From a bacterium (lineage in GTDB: Bacteria > Elusimicrobiota > Elusimicrobia > Elusimicrobiales > UBA9959): 64,000 nt of DNA. The notes beneath the pieces are model-generated. The model was given only the letters and a program-made list of their open reading frames with translations. It had not been told where the DNA came from and did not search any database. The translations under genes and the position numbers were made by a program. Each line of letters starts with the position of its first letter. Position 1 is the stretch's first letter. This document shows, one piece after another, positions 52,416-61,218 of this stretch. The DNA is taken from assembly GCA_021811315.1 (NCBI GenBank), contig JAJZPF010000004.1, positions 61,711 through 125,710 of the forward strand, read 5' to 3'.

Positions 52416-54095
52416 CTATTTAGCGAAATAGGGATGGCCCAGGTACGGTTTCTTCTCCGGCTTTTCTTCGGTCTTCTTGATCTCCATCTCCTGCACCAGT
52501 ATGGAGGGCGTCACGATGGTGCCCGGCGTGCTCCAGGCCAGGTTGTAGACATAGGTCTCTTTTGAGACGGCGGTTATGTCGCGCAGCGCGCGCAGGCTGG
52601 TTCCGGTGAACTCGATACCGTGCACCGGCTCCTCGCGGCCGTCGAGGTAGACCTTCCAGGCGGAGAAAGGCCCGTACAGGCTGTCCAGCCCTTTTACCAG
52701 GATGCAGTAGTCGAGCTCCTGCTCTTTGCAGAGGTCGAGGAATTTTTTCTTCAGCCCCGGCATGGGAAGCACTTTGGCCGGGTTGTCCTCGGGAATTATG
52801 AAGACATTGGAGGGAGAGCCGGCGGGATATTCGCTGAAGTCCCCCCTGCCGTGGCCGTTGGACTTGTTAAAGTCCCGGGTCGCCGCCCTGGACATATAAT
52901 ACTCGGTCAGCTTGCCTTTGGTCACCAGCTTTATCTTCTGCGCCGGCACGCCCTCGTCGTCGACTTCGTAGAAGCCGGAAAGCGGCACTCCCTCGTGATA
53001 GCGGACGGTGGGGTCGTCCACGACGTTGAGGAAAGGCGAGGTCACGCGCATCCCGAGGCGCTCCACCAGTTCCCCCGACCGGCGGTAGACCGTTTCCTCC
53101 GACCAGCGGCTTTTCTCGGTCCACACTTCGCGCGGGTTGGCCACGTTGTTCACCAGCAGGGTCTCGAAGAACTTGCCGGCGGCGTCTTTCTCGAACAGGA
53201 CGGGACCGATATAAGCCTTTATCGGCTCCGACTTGCTCATGCGGGCCAGGTTCTTCCCTATCTCGTCGGCCTTGGCCAGAAGCGTCTCAAGGGAGGGCGC
53301 GTCCTTGGCCAGGCAGAAATCGTAGACATGGGAAGCTTTGAGGCGGAAGCCGTCGGGCGCGTAGCCGGAAGCCGTTATGGAGACGTCCCCGTCGCAGGAG
53401 GGCTGCCTGTTGGCGGAGCCCTCGCTGTTAAGGTAGCGCACCCCGCCGGAATTGAAGTGCAGGCGCACGGAGGAATACTTTACCTCGGGGTATTTAAGGA
53501 ATACGGCGGAAACCTTGCGGACGTTCTCGCCCCAGAGCTTCTCGTCCAGGCGCTCGACGGCGAAGGTCCGGTACAGCTCGTACGGCGCCTGGGGGGTCAT
53601 ATCGTCGTAAAGCTCGGTCATGTTCTTTGATTCCACGAAGGCCTTCTTCTTGGAGAGCGTCTCCAGGGCCTTTTTATAGGCCTTGTCCGTGGCCGACCAG
53701 ACGGCGAAGCGCAGCGCGTCGTAATTATCGTCCAGCGCGATATTCCAGTCGGTCTCCGCGCGGTAGCCCTCCCACATGTTGGGGGCGTAGTTGCTGTTAT
53801 CGAACTTCGGCGTGCCGGCGCGCAGGTCCACCTTGAGCCGGCGGTAATCCGAGGAGTTGAGGTTCTCGACCGCGCCGAAGTCCGCCGTGACGCTGAAGGA
53901 GTGGCCGTCCCCGATATGGTAGGACAGGAAATACGGCTTGCCCAGATTGTCCATATTGAGCTTGGCCATGGAGCGGGCCATCTCGTCCTTCATCGCGGCG
54001 AAGACCTTGTCGTCCGCGGGAGGGGCGGCGTTCGCGGCCTTAGCGGGGGCGAAGAGCGCGGTAAAAAGCAAAGTTATAATTATTGATTTTTTCAT
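52416..54095 (-). CDS. Exported TldE/PmbA-like protein (non-catalytic partner)
   Basis: 559 residues from ATG at 54095 (site AAGGA 8 nt before); the frame also offers GTG at 54110, which overlaps the upstream stop codon. Signal peptide KKSIIITLLFTALFAPAKAANA. TldD/PmbA-fold features: GGVRYLNSEGSANRQPS, DDPTVRYHEGVPLSGFYEVDDEGVPAQ, RAATRDFNKSNGHGRGDF and a C-terminal GIEFTGTSLRALRDITAVS. At the place of the HExxxH motif it reads KFFETLLVNNVA, so it cannot bind zinc as TldD does; this is the TldE-type half of a TldD/TldE heterodimer. The gene follows tldD after 11 nt. Confidence 0.85.
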   Translation of the reverse strand: MKKSIIITLLFTALFAPAKAANAAPPADDKVFAAMKDEMARSMAKLNMDNLGKPYFLSYHIGDGHSFSVTADFGAVENLNSSDYRRLKVDLRAGTPKFDNSNYAPNMWEGYRAETDWNIALDDNYDALRFAVWSATDKAYKKALETLSKKKAFVESKNMTELYDDMTPQAPYELYRTFAVERLDEKLWGENVRKVSAVFLKYPEVKYSSVRLHFNSGGVRYLNSEGSANRQPSCDGDVSITASGYAPDGFRLKASHVYDFCLAKDAPSLETLLAKADEIGKNLARMSKSEPIKAYIGPVLFEKDAAGKFFETLLVNNVANPREVWTEKSRWSEETVYRRSGELVERLGMRVTSPFLNVVDDPTVRYHEGVPLSGFYEVDDEGVPAQKIKLVTKGKLTEYYMSRAATRDFNKSNGHGRGDFSEYPAGSPSNVFIIPEDNPAKVLPMPGLKKKFLDLCKEQELDYCILVKGLDSLYGPFSAWKVYLDGREEPVHGIEFTGTSLRALRDITAVSKETYVYNLAWSTPGTIVTPSILVQEMEIKKTEEKPEKKPYLGHPYFAK

Positions 54096-54106
54096 GGCCT
54101 TGTCCT

Positions 54107-55843
54107 TCACTTGGCCGCCTGAGGAGCATAGCTCTTATTATGCGGCACTAGCATAGCTTCGTCGTGCAGCGGCGGGTTCAGCACCGGCGGCTTTTCCTGC
54201 GATTTCTGGGACTTCTCCACTTCCATCTCGCTGATGAGCACGCTGGGCGAGACCGAGGAGACAGGAACCCAGCCGGACTCGGCGCCGCAGGTCCCGTTGA
54301 AGACGGCGTCGTCGTCGGCCGCGGCGGCGATCTTGCTGAAGCTGGTTATGGGCGTGCCCACTATGTCCACCCCGCGCACCACTTGGTCGGGGCGCCCGTC
54401 GGTGTAAACCTTGTAGACCAGGAGCGGGAGCACCTTGAAAGCCTGGGCGTTGCCGCGGTCGGTATTGGTAAACCCGCCGGAGATATCGTCGAAGACCAGC
54501 CCGAAAGGCTTGTTCTGTTTTTTACATTCCTCTATAAGCTTCTCCCGCAGCTCCGGGTAGGTGCTGGTCACCGAAGGCTTCATGAACAAATTGCCCATGC
54601 GCGCGACTATAGGTTTTCCGGAAGAGCGCCGGCCGTGGCCGTTCGAGGCCGGGAAGCCGCGGATAGGGGAGCGGCTCATCAGGAAACCCTTCAGGACGCC
54701 GTTCTCGACTATGCTGACCCGCTGGGACCTTACGCCTTCGTCGTCGTAGCGGTAATAGCCGCGCAGCGGTATGCCGCGGAATTCCTTCACGTTGGGGTCG
54801 TCGTAAAGAGTTACGATATCGGAAGTGATCTTCTGCCCCACTTTCTTGGCGAAGGTCTGGCCCGAGTCCTCCAGCTTCTGGCGGTGGCCTTCCATGCGGT
54901 GGCCGATTATCTCGTGGAAATAAACGCCGGCGGCGCGGGCCTTAAGGATGGCGGGGCCGCTGTAAGGCTCCACTATCGGGGCGTCTTTCAAAGCTTTAAG
55001 CTCGGCTATGGAGCGGTCCATATCGGAGTTCACCTTCTCCTCGGAGGGCAGGCCGGCGAAAGAATCGGTATTGTAATATTCGCCGCGGCTCAGTTCCATC
55101 CCGTCAGTGGTGCGGCTGGTGAGATAATAGGTCAGCGTAATATAATTATTGCCGGTCTTCACGCGGGTGCCCTCGCTGTTCACCAGGTAGCGGTTCTCGT
55201 TTTCGTAGCTCAGCGTAAGGCCGGAATCGTAGATATAGCCGTAGCCGGCCAGGCGGGCGGAATGCTTTTTAAGGCGCTCGCGCCAGGCGGCCAGGTCCGG
55301 CTCCGGCAGAGTTACGGTCTCGTAGAAATCCTCCGGCTTTGACGGCGAGAAGTCGCCCGAGGGGTCGTCCTCGGCGGCGGTCACGGCCTTGTTCATCTTC
55401 ACCTTGGTGAAATTCTCCTGCGCTTTCTTGTAGGCCTTGTCGGTATATTCCCAGATGCGGGCCCGCAGCGCGTCCTCGTTCCCCTCCATCGCCACCGGCA
55501 GGTCCAGGGACTGCCCGCCGCTGGTCCAGGCCATGTTCCCTTTCACCTGGTGGGTATTGTCCAGGTCCATCGTGTTCACGCGCATGTCTATGTCGAGCTT
55601 GCTGCTGCTGTAGTCGGCGTCGCCGTCGAGAGCGCCCAGCTTGGCGGCCAGGTAATGGTACTTGGAAACCGTCAGCTCGTAGCCCAGGTAATAAAGCGGG
55701 GTTTTTTCGGAATTTTTAAGGCCGGTAAAGGAGCGGTCCAGCTCTTTTACCAGGGCGCTCATGTACGGGTCTTTCGCTTCTTCCGAAGCGGAAAGGACCG
55801 CGGGGGCGAGCAGGACGCAAAAAGAGAGAAGAAGTTTGAACAT
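54107..55843 (-). CDS. Exported TldD-like metalloprotease (catalytic subunit)
   Basis: 578 residues; strong GGAGG site. Signal peptide 1-18 (LLSFCVLLAPAVLSA). The zinc motif HEIIGH (~310) lies in GVYFHEIIGHRMEGH; further TldD features are DDPNVKEFRGIPLRGYYRYDDEGV, RSPIRGFPASNGHGRRSS and CGAESGWVPVSSVSPSVLISEMEVEK. Cytoplasmic TldD/TldE of Escherichia coli digest unfolded peptides and process microcin B17. Here both subunits have signal peptides, so the heterodimer would work in the periplasm or outside. Substrate unknown. Confidence 0.88.
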   Translation of the reverse strand: MFKLLLSFCVLLAPAVLSASEEAKDPYMSALVKELDRSFTGLKNSEKTPLYYLGYELTVSKYHYLAAKLGALDGDADYSSSKLDIDMRVNTMDLDNTHQVKGNMAWTSGGQSLDLPVAMEGNEDALRARIWEYTDKAYKKAQENFTKVKMNKAVTAAEDDPSGDFSPSKPEDFYETVTLPEPDLAAWRERLKKHSARLAGYGYIYDSGLTLSYENENRYLVNSEGTRVKTGNNYITLTYYLTSRTTDGMELSRGEYYNTDSFAGLPSEEKVNSDMDRSIAELKALKDAPIVEPYSGPAILKARAAGVYFHEIIGHRMEGHRQKLEDSGQTFAKKVGQKITSDIVTLYDDPNVKEFRGIPLRGYYRYDDEGVRSQRVSIVENGVLKGFLMSRSPIRGFPASNGHGRRSSGKPIVARMGNLFMKPSVTSTYPELREKLIEECKKQNKPFGLVFDDISGGFTNTDRGNAQAFKVLPLLVYKVYTDGRPDQVVRGVDIVGTPITSFSKIAAAADDDAVFNGTCGAESGWVPVSSVSPSVLISEMEVEKSQKSQEKPPVLNPPLHDEAMLVPHNKSYAPQAAK

Positions 55844-55919
55844 TGAACCTCCGTATAGTCTGCAGTTAAATTGTATAAAATAGCGCCCCGTTCTAAATAA
55901 TTAATTTCGCCGGAACCAA

Positions 55920-55951
55920 CCCGACAAGCCCTTGTCGGGTTCGCCTGCTAT
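55920..55951 (+). repeat. Palindromic repeat with -10-like tail, second copy
   Basis: CCCGACAAGCCCTTGTCGGG followed by TTCGCCTGCTAT; nearly the same 32 bp lies inverted at 40077-40109. It forms a 9-bp hairpin and leaves a TATGCT box about 40 nt before the ATG at 55991. Confidence 0.65.
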
Positions 55952-55990
55952 GCTATTTAAGGGATATACGCTGCGGGGGAAGGAGGCTTT

Positions 55991-56287
55991 ATGAAATGGA
56001 CGGTAAAGGAATGGCTTACCGGGGGTTACCGGGCGAGGAAGGCGGGCGCGCTCACCGCCCATATCTACCGCTCGCTGAAGTGGCCGGAATTTTACAGCGA
56101 CGGCGCGCCGGCTTATGAAGTGAAGTACGGCGGGAGCGCTATCGCCCTTATCCGCTTCGAGGGCAAGGGGGCCACGGTAAGATCATTGCCCGCGGCGGGC
56201 CGCTTCCCGGAGATAAACGACCTGGACCTGGTGGAAATAGCGCTCTGGGTGAGCAAGCTCAGGAAGGCTTCTTCAAGCCTTAACTGA
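55991..56287 (+). CDS. Small cytoplasmic protein of unknown function
   Basis: 98 residues with a strong AAGGAGG ribosome site 6 nt before the ATG. No signal peptide or membrane segment. It begins MKWTVKEWLTGGYRARKAGALTAHIYRSL and is basic in its first half; the second half (FEGKGATVRSLPAAGRF) is followed by an amphipathic helix (LDLVEIALWVSKLRKA). No family recognised. Its end overlaps the end of the converging rhomboid gene by 15 nt. Confidence 0.7.
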   Translation: MKWTVKEWLTGGYRARKAGALTAHIYRSLKWPEFYSDGAPAYEVKYGGSAIALIRFEGKGATVRSLPAAGRFPEINDLDLVEIALWVSKLRKASSSLN

Positions 56288-56953
56288 TGGTCCGTCGTTT
56301 TCGAACAGGCCGGCCGGCAGGGTGAAGCCGAAAATTATCCCCGCCCCCAGGCCGCCGAAATGGGCCCAGTTGTCCACATAGGGCGTAAGCACGCCCATGA
56401 TAAGCTGGAAAGCCCCCCAGGCCAGCAGCGCGGCCCCTATGCGCCTGTCGCGCAGGTGGAGCGAGCCGCTGTAGCGGTAAAAGAAGACCACGGCCGCGCC
56501 GAGGAGCCCGAAGATGGCGCCGGAAGCGCCCACGGCCGGCTTGGGCTGCATGAAAGCGCTGATAAAGGAGGCGGTAAGGCCGCTGAAAAAATAGATGAAC
56601 AGGGCCCGCATGCGCCCCCAGGCGCGCTCCGAAGCCAGGCCCAGCACGTAAAGCGCGAGGCAGTTGCCTATAAGGTGGCCGTAGCCGCCGTGCAGGAACA
56701 TGCCCGTCGCCAGGCGCCAGCTTTGGCCGGCGAAGACCTTTTCGCCGTAGATGGCGCCGGCCGCTATTATGGCCGCGCTGCTTTTAAGCGCGCCGGTCCT
56801 GATCTCCCAGGCGAAAATTATTATATTGGCGGCGATAAGGAACATCGCGAAAACGGGCGCCGCCGACATCCCTTTCTCGAAATCCACCCTGGACGGGTGG
56901 AAGGGGTCTTCCGCCAGCATCTCCGCGGTGATCTTCCTCGCGCTTTCGGGCAT
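56273..56953 (-). CDS. Rhomboid-family intramembrane serine protease
   Basis: 226 residues with about six membrane helices. Catalytic GASGAIFG with Ser144 and NWAHFGGLGAG with His198 form the dyad; HLIGN (H93, N97) supplies the oxyanion-side residues, and the ER..W.R segment after helix 3 is the rhomboid L1-type signature. It cleaves membrane protein segments within the bilayer. The N-terminal ~30 residues are cytoplasmic and unlike the family. It shares one base with the upstream zinc-ribbon protein gene, so the two are translationally coupled; together with the histidine kinase and regulator upstream they form a likely four-gene operon. Confidence 0.9.
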   Translation of the reverse strand: MPESARKITAEMLAEDPFHPSRVDFEKGMSAAPVFAMFLIAANIIIFAWEIRTGALKSSAAIIAAGAIYGEKVFAGQSWRLATGMFLHGGYGHLIGNCLALYVLGLASERAWGRMRALFIYFFSGLTASFISAFMQPKPAVGASGAIFGLLGAAVVFFYRYSGSLHLRDRRIGAALLAWGAFQLIMGVLTPYVDNWAHFGGLGAGIIFGFTLPAGLFENDGPSVKA

Positions 56954-57858
56954 CAGCGCTTTTCCCCCGTATCCAGCAGCACGCCCATGGCCAAAGCCGC
57001 GCGCCGGTCGATCGAGCGGCGGGAATCCGCGCTCATGTCCAGCACATAGCGGTCCAGGATGGTCAGCTTGCGGTTGAACTCTCCCAGGATATTCCCGCCC
57101 CGGTCATAGATCATGTAGTTGGTGCGCAGGAGCCCGAAAAAACTGCCGAGGAAGAAGCGCAGCATGGAGAGGATCATCGAATCCTCCTTGGCGGTGAAGA
57201 GGGCCGCGCCGGCGCCGTCGTGGCAATACCAGCGCTTCCGGAGGATATTCTGGAGGCGATTTTTAAAGATCCTGGCGACCCGGACTCCCTGCGGGTCCAG
57301 CACGGCGAAAGAAGCGGTAAGGATCTGTATCTTGCTCTCCTGCAGCACCCGGAGGAGCGTCTCCGCCTTGCTTTCATCGCGGTAGATAGTGATATGGCGC
57401 TTTTTAGCGAGGCCGGCCGCCACGAGGTAGACCACCAGGAAACTGCCGTAGACGGCCCAGAGAGAAAGGAGGATAACCAGCAAGGGATCGCCGCCGCCTT
57501 TTTTAACGCCGGTCCCGAGCGCCCCGAAGAAAACCAGATTGGCCAGGCCGGCGAAGAGGCCGGCGAAGATGGCTAGGACGTTAAGGAAAATATAGCGGGG
57601 GCGCTCCACGAACATCAGCGGGGTCCCGGCTTCGTCGGCCACGTCGTATTTCTCGCGGATGGCCAGGTGCTGCTGGTTCAGGAGGAATTTGTCGCGGGCG
57701 AAAGCGGCGTCCCCGCCCTGGGCATGCACCGGGGGGGCCGGCGGGAGCGCGGGCACGGCGATGGCCGCCCCGCATTTGGGGCAGGCCAGCCGCGAGCCGG
57801 CGTATTCGTCTTTAAGGTTGTAGACGGCGCCGCAGGCGCAGGTAACGTTCACGGGCAT
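56953..57858 (-). CDS. Zinc-ribbon protein with two membrane helices and a LURP-one/scramblase-like region
   Basis: 301 residues. N-terminal zinc ribbon: CACGAVYNL ... LACPKCGAAIAVP (two CxC/CxxC pairs). A region (~60-90 and ~180-300) has the pattern of LURP-one/scramblase-type tubby folds (REKYDVADEAGTPLMFVERP, ILTASFAVLDPQGVRVARIFKNRLQNILRKRW, YMIYDRGGNILGEFNRK), split by two hydrophobic helices (~92-150: LAIFAGLFAGLANLVFFGAL and LLVILLSLWAVYGSFLVVYL). I am sure of the ribbon and helices; the scramblase-like relation is moderate. It may bind lipids or membrane proteins for the rhomboid that follows. Confidence 0.68.
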   Translation of the reverse strand: MPVNVTCACGAVYNLKDEYAGSRLACPKCGAAIAVPALPPAPPVHAQGGDAAFARDKFLLNQQHLAIREKYDVADEAGTPLMFVERPRYIFLNVLAIFAGLFAGLANLVFFGALGTGVKKGGGDPLLVILLSLWAVYGSFLVVYLVAAGLAKKRHITIYRDESKAETLLRVLQESKIQILTASFAVLDPQGVRVARIFKNRLQNILRKRWYCHDGAGAALFTAKEDSMILSMLRFFLGSFFGLLRTNYMIYDRGGNILGEFNRKLTILDRYVLDMSADSRRSIDRRAALAMGVLLDTGEKR

Positions 57859-57877
57859 TTGCGGGTTCCTTGTCCGG

Positions 57878-59218
57878 TCAGCCGGCGTTCTTAGGCAGTA
57901 TAAGGTAGAACGAGGAGCCCTTGCCCTCCTGCGACTCCGCCCAGATGCTGCCTTTGTGCTTCTCGGCGACTTCTTTGGCGATGGAAAGCCCCAGGCCGGT
58001 CCCGTTCCGCTCCGTGGCCCTGGCGTTCCTGGCCCTGAAGAATTCTTCGAAAAGATGCGGGAGATCGTCCGCGGGCACGCCTATGCCCGTATCGGTGACG
58101 CGTATCCGCACCTTTTCCCCCTCGTCCTTTATGCTGAGTTCCACGCTGCCGCCCTCGGGGGTGTACTTGATCGAATTGGCGAGGAAATTAGCGATAGTTT
58201 CCTCGATATAGATCTGCGCGCCGTTGATGACATCCACGCCCGGGGCGACCGACCAGGCGAGCTTTATTTTTTTCTCCGCGGCCCGCTCCTCGACCAGGCG
58301 CACGGCGTTCTCCGCCGTTTTCAGCAGCGAGAACGGCCCCGTCTCCATTTTCTTGCTCAGCTTCAGGCGCGTTATCTCGAGCAGAGCCTTGACGAAAACG
58401 AGCAATTTTTCGGTCCTGGCGTAGGACCTGCGCAGCAGCCCTTCCTGGGCCGGGGCCAGCGGCCCGGTAAGGCCGTGCAGGACGGGGTCCAGGCAGGCCT
58501 GGATAGCGGCCAGGTGCTCTTTCACGTCGTGCGAAACGCGCAGGACGTAGTTGCTCTTTATCTTGTCTTTTTCTTTCAGCTGCAGGTTGGCCTCGCGCAG
58601 CGTGGCCTCCTTCCGCCTGAGCTTGAGCGAGACGGAGCTCGCCATGTAGACCGCGATGAACAGGGTGCTGACGAAAGCCGCGGAGGAGCCGAGCAGCGGC
58701 AGCGGCCCCGCGCCGAGGAAGCAGAGCCCCGGCCCGTTTATGCAATAGTGAGCCCACCGCCCGCTGTACTCCAACCCGCTGACCGAAATAAAAAGAACGG
58801 AGGCGAAAGCGGCCTGCAGGTAGCTGGCCCGCCGCGAGAGCAAAATACTCGCGATTATCATGTGGAAGAAAAAATAATAAGCGAAAGGATTTTCCGGCCC
58901 GCCGGAAAAGTGCAGCAGGGCCGCCAGGCACAGCAGGTCCAGCGGGATCTGGGCATTGGCCAGGCGGTTCGTTATCACAGGGAGGTCGGACCTGGCGGCC
59001 GCCCGGACCCGGTTCAGATACAGGAGAAAAAGGAAGTTATAAACGCCCAGCCCGGCCGCTATGGAATAAAGCACCCCGTAGTTCAGCCCCGCGTGGAGCG
59101 CCCGGCCGGCGAGGAGGGTGGTAAAGACCACCCCTCCCACGGCGAACCAGCGCAGGCGGATGAGCCAGTAAAGGCTTTCTGCCAGACCGTCCTGCTGCTC
59201 CTGTGCGGCGTCCGTCAA
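57878..59218 (-). CDS. Membrane sensor histidine kinase
   Basis: 446 residues. About six N-terminal membrane helices (residues 20-200) form the input region without a large periplasmic loop. A coiled-coil follows (LRRKEATLREANLQLKEKDKIKS), then the dimerisation domain with the phospho-acceptor in RVSHDVKEHLA (about His230), and a complete ATPase: N box NFLANSIKYTPEGG, G1 DTGIGVPADDL, F FEEFF, G2 GTGLGLSIAKEV. The response regulator gene ends 4 nt upstream of its start, so the two form a pair. The ligand is unknown; a six-helix sensor of this kind often reads the membrane state. Confidence 0.92.
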   Translation of the reverse strand: MTDAAQEQQDGLAESLYWLIRLRWFAVGGVVFTTLLAGRALHAGLNYGVLYSIAAGLGVYNFLFLLYLNRVRAAARSDLPVITNRLANAQIPLDLLCLAALLHFSGGPENPFAYYFFFHMIIASILLSRRASYLQAAFASVLFISVSGLEYSGRWAHYCINGPGLCFLGAGPLPLLGSSAAFVSTLFIAVYMASSVSLKLRRKEATLREANLQLKEKDKIKSNYVLRVSHDVKEHLAAIQACLDPVLHGLTGPLAPAQEGLLRRSYARTEKLLVFVKALLEITRLKLSKKMETGPFSLLKTAENAVRLVEERAAEKKIKLAWSVAPGVDVINGAQIYIEETIANFLANSIKYTPEGGSVELSIKDEGEKVRIRVTDTGIGVPADDLPHLFEEFFRARNARATERNGTGLGLSIAKEVAEKHKGSIWAESQEGKGSSFYLILPKNAG

Positions 59219-59222
59219 AGCG

Positions 59223-59627
59223 TCATTTCCCTTTAGGAACGGCGCCCTTGAGCAGAGCTTCCACTTTGACCAGGAGCTCGTTCGGCTTCAGCGGTTTTTC
59301 CAGGTAGGCGTTGACCGGCAGCCAGTCCTTGTCCCCGACCTCGCTGTTGAAGTCCAGGCCGGTGCTTTCTTTTATCGCGGTCAGCATCAGGATCGGCACG
59401 GCTTTATTGTCGCGGCTTTCCCTGAGGCTGCGGGCCACCTCGAAACCGGTGCTCATGGTCTCCATCATGACGTCCAGGATGATCAGGTCGTATTTGGCCG
59501 CCTTGGCCTCTTTAAGGCCTTCAGCCCCGTTCTTAGCCACCTTCACTTTGTGCCGGCAGCTTTCCAGGATTATGCGCATCGACTCCACTATATCGGGATC
59601 ATCGTCAATTATCAATATTTTAGCCAT
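59223..59627 (-). CDS. Single-domain response regulator
   Basis: 134 residues with an AGGAGG site. Receiver domain only: acidic pocket IIDDDPD (D8-D10), phospho-acceptor Asp52 in LIILDVMM, Thr83 and Lys111 in LEKPLKPNE. No output domain, so it must act through a partner protein or phosphorelay. First gene of the operon with the histidine kinase, zinc-ribbon protein and rhomboid. Confidence 0.92.
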   Translation of the reverse strand: MAKILIIDDDPDIVESMRIILESCRHKVKVAKNGAEGLKEAKAAKYDLIILDVMMETMSTGFEVARSLRESRDNKAVPILMLTAIKESTGLDFNSEVGDKDWLPVNAYLEKPLKPNELLVKVEALLKGAVPKGK

Positions 59628-59696
59628 AAGTCCTCCTGAAATTATTATATCTAAATTACGCCGGTATTCGTGGGCCTAATGGCCGGGCACTCTAAG

Positions 59697-59705
59697 TGGT
59701 ATAAT
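59697..59705 (+). promoter_or_regulatory. Extended -10 promoter of tatA
   Basis: TGGTATAAT (TGn plus a perfect TATAAT, 59700-59705), about 43 nt before the tatA start; no good -35 box. Confidence 0.65.
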
Positions 59706-59747
59706 ATATATAGTGAACGCGGGAAGCCGGCGTTCGGAGGGAACTAT

Positions 59748-59939
59748 ATGAGGATACTAGGCATGGGCACACCAGAACTGCTTTTTATAGGTTTTATCTG
59801 CGTTCTTCTTTTCGGGGCGAACAAGCTTCCGGAGCTCGGCAAGTCCGTGGCCACCACGATAAAGGAATTCAAGAAAGCGATGCGGGAAGACCCCGCGGAC
59901 GAGAAGCCCTCCCCGAACGACAAACAGCCGAAGCAATAA
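59748..59939 (+). CDS. tatA: Twin-arginine translocase subunit TatA/E
   Basis: 63 residues from ATG at 59748 with a GGAGGG site; longer frames to 59670 lack one. One helix ([23 protein letters not shown]) followed by the amphipathic helix ([16 protein letters not shown]), the TatA/E signature (FGxxKLPELG). It forms the pore of the Tat system for folded proteins. tatC follows after 24 nt; no tatB gene is nearby, as in minimal TatAC systems. Confidence 0.93.
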   Translation: MRILGMGTPELLFIGFICVLLFGANKLPELGKSVATTIKEFKKAMREDPADEKPSPNDKQPKQ

Positions 59940-59963
59940 TTTACGGACAGACCCGGCCCCGTA

Positions 59964-60728
59964 ATGGACCCCACCCTTTCTTTGTCCTCCCACATAGACG
60001 AATTAAGACGCAGGCTTATCTCTTCGCTGATCTTCCTCGCCTGCGCCTTCGGGGTTTCCTTCAACTATTCCTCCCTGCTGTTCAGGATCATAAAGCACCC
60101 GATAGCCGGGACCGTGGACAAGCTGGTGTTCTTTTCCCCCACTGAGGCGCTGTCCGTCTACCTCAATATCTCCTTTACGGCCGGCCTGATAATTTCAATG
60201 CCGTTCCTGCTTTACCAGGTCTGGAAATTCGTGGAGCCCGCCGCCGGCCCCGGGCTTAAAGGCAATGTTTTCGCCTTCGTGGGCTGGGTCATGTTCGCTT
60301 TCTCGGCCGGGGTCCTGTTCTCCTATTACATCTTCATTCCGCCCGCGCTCAAATTCCTCCTCGGTTTCGCCGGGGAGGACCTGCAGCCGCTTATCTCGGC
60401 CCAGAGCTATATTTCCTTCATTACCTGGACCATACTGGGCACCGGGCTCGTTTTCGAAATGCCGGTCCTGAGCTATATCCTCACGAAGGCCGGCGTCATC
60501 AACCACCGCCTGCTCCGGAGCAAGTACCGCTACGCCATAGTGCTGATCTTCATAGCCGCCGCTATCCTCACCCCGACCCCCGATATTTTCAATATGATGG
60601 TCTTCGCGGCCCCGATGTTCGGCCTGTACGAGCTTAGCATCTGGGTCTCGCGGTTCGCGGCCGCCGCCCCCGCGCCCTCCGTCCTGATAACCGCCGGCCG
60701 GATAGGAAACGAAAACCCCGGGTTGTAA
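59964..60728 (+). CDS. tatC: Twin-arginine translocase subunit TatC
   Basis: 254 residues, six membrane helices. TatC signatures: SLSSHIDELRRRLISSLIFL at the N-terminus (signal-binding Glu in the HIDELRRR segment), FFSPTEALSVYLNISFTAGLI and FLLYQVWKFVEPA. It recognises twin-arginine signals. Its gene lies directly upstream of a respiratory module whose ferredoxin subunit has a Tat-like signal. Confidence 0.95.
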   Translation: MDPTLSLSSHIDELRRRLISSLIFLACAFGVSFNYSSLLFRIIKHPIAGTVDKLVFFSPTEALSVYLNISFTAGLIISMPFLLYQVWKFVEPAAGPGLKGNVFAFVGWVMFAFSAGVLFSYYIFIPPALKFLLGFAGEDLQPLISAQSYISFITWTILGTGLVFEMPVLSYILTKAGVINHRLLRSKYRYAIVLIFIAAAILTPTPDIFNMMVFAAPMFGLYELSIWVSRFAAAAPAPSVLITAGRIGNENPGL

Positions 60729-60762
60729 AACCGTCCTGCGATTTATTGTAAAATATCAATAT

Positions 60763-61218
60763 ATGAAAGATTTCCAGCATTTAATTCGCGTCGTCATAAT
60801 ATTCGCGGTCGCCTTGGTCGGCTTCCTGTTCGTGCGCAGCCTGCTCGTTCCGAAAAGCTTCGGCAAGCTGGGCCATTACCGCGCCGACTCGGTAGATGAG
60901 ATCGCCGCCCTGCCCCTTCATTACGCGGGGCCTGACGCCTGCAAGAAATGCCACGCGCAGCAGACCGCCGACAAAGCCAAGTCCAGCCACCGCGGCATCA
61001 GCTGCGAGAGCTGCCACGGCGCGCTGCTGGGCCACGCGGAGAACCCCAAGTCCGACAATAAGCCACGCAGGCCCAAGGAAGCCGAGATGAGGGCTTTCTG
61101 CGGCCATTGCCACGAAAGGACCATCTCCAAGCCCGCGAAATACCCGCAGGTAGACCTTAAAGAGCACAATCCCGACGCTCCCTGCAATATGTGCCATCAG
61201 CCTCACCAGCCCAAATGA
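60763..61218 (+). CDS. Membrane-anchored tetraheme cytochrome c
   Basis: 151 residues. One N-terminal anchor helix (VVIIFAVALVGFLFVRSLL) and four haem c sites: CKKCH, CESCH, CGHCH and CNMCH (about residues 66-145), plus several distal His. It resembles the small multihaem subunits of NrfD-type quinol-dehydrogenase complexes. Its stop codon overlaps the next gene's ATG (ATGA), so it is the first gene of a four-gene operon. Confidence 0.88.
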   Translation: MKDFQHLIRVVIIFAVALVGFLFVRSLLVPKSFGKLGHYRADSVDEIAALPLHYAGPDACKKCHAQQTADKAKSSHRGISCESCHGALLGHAENPKSDNKPRRPKEAEMRAFCGHCHERTISKPAKYPQVDLKEHNPDAPCNMCHQPHQPK

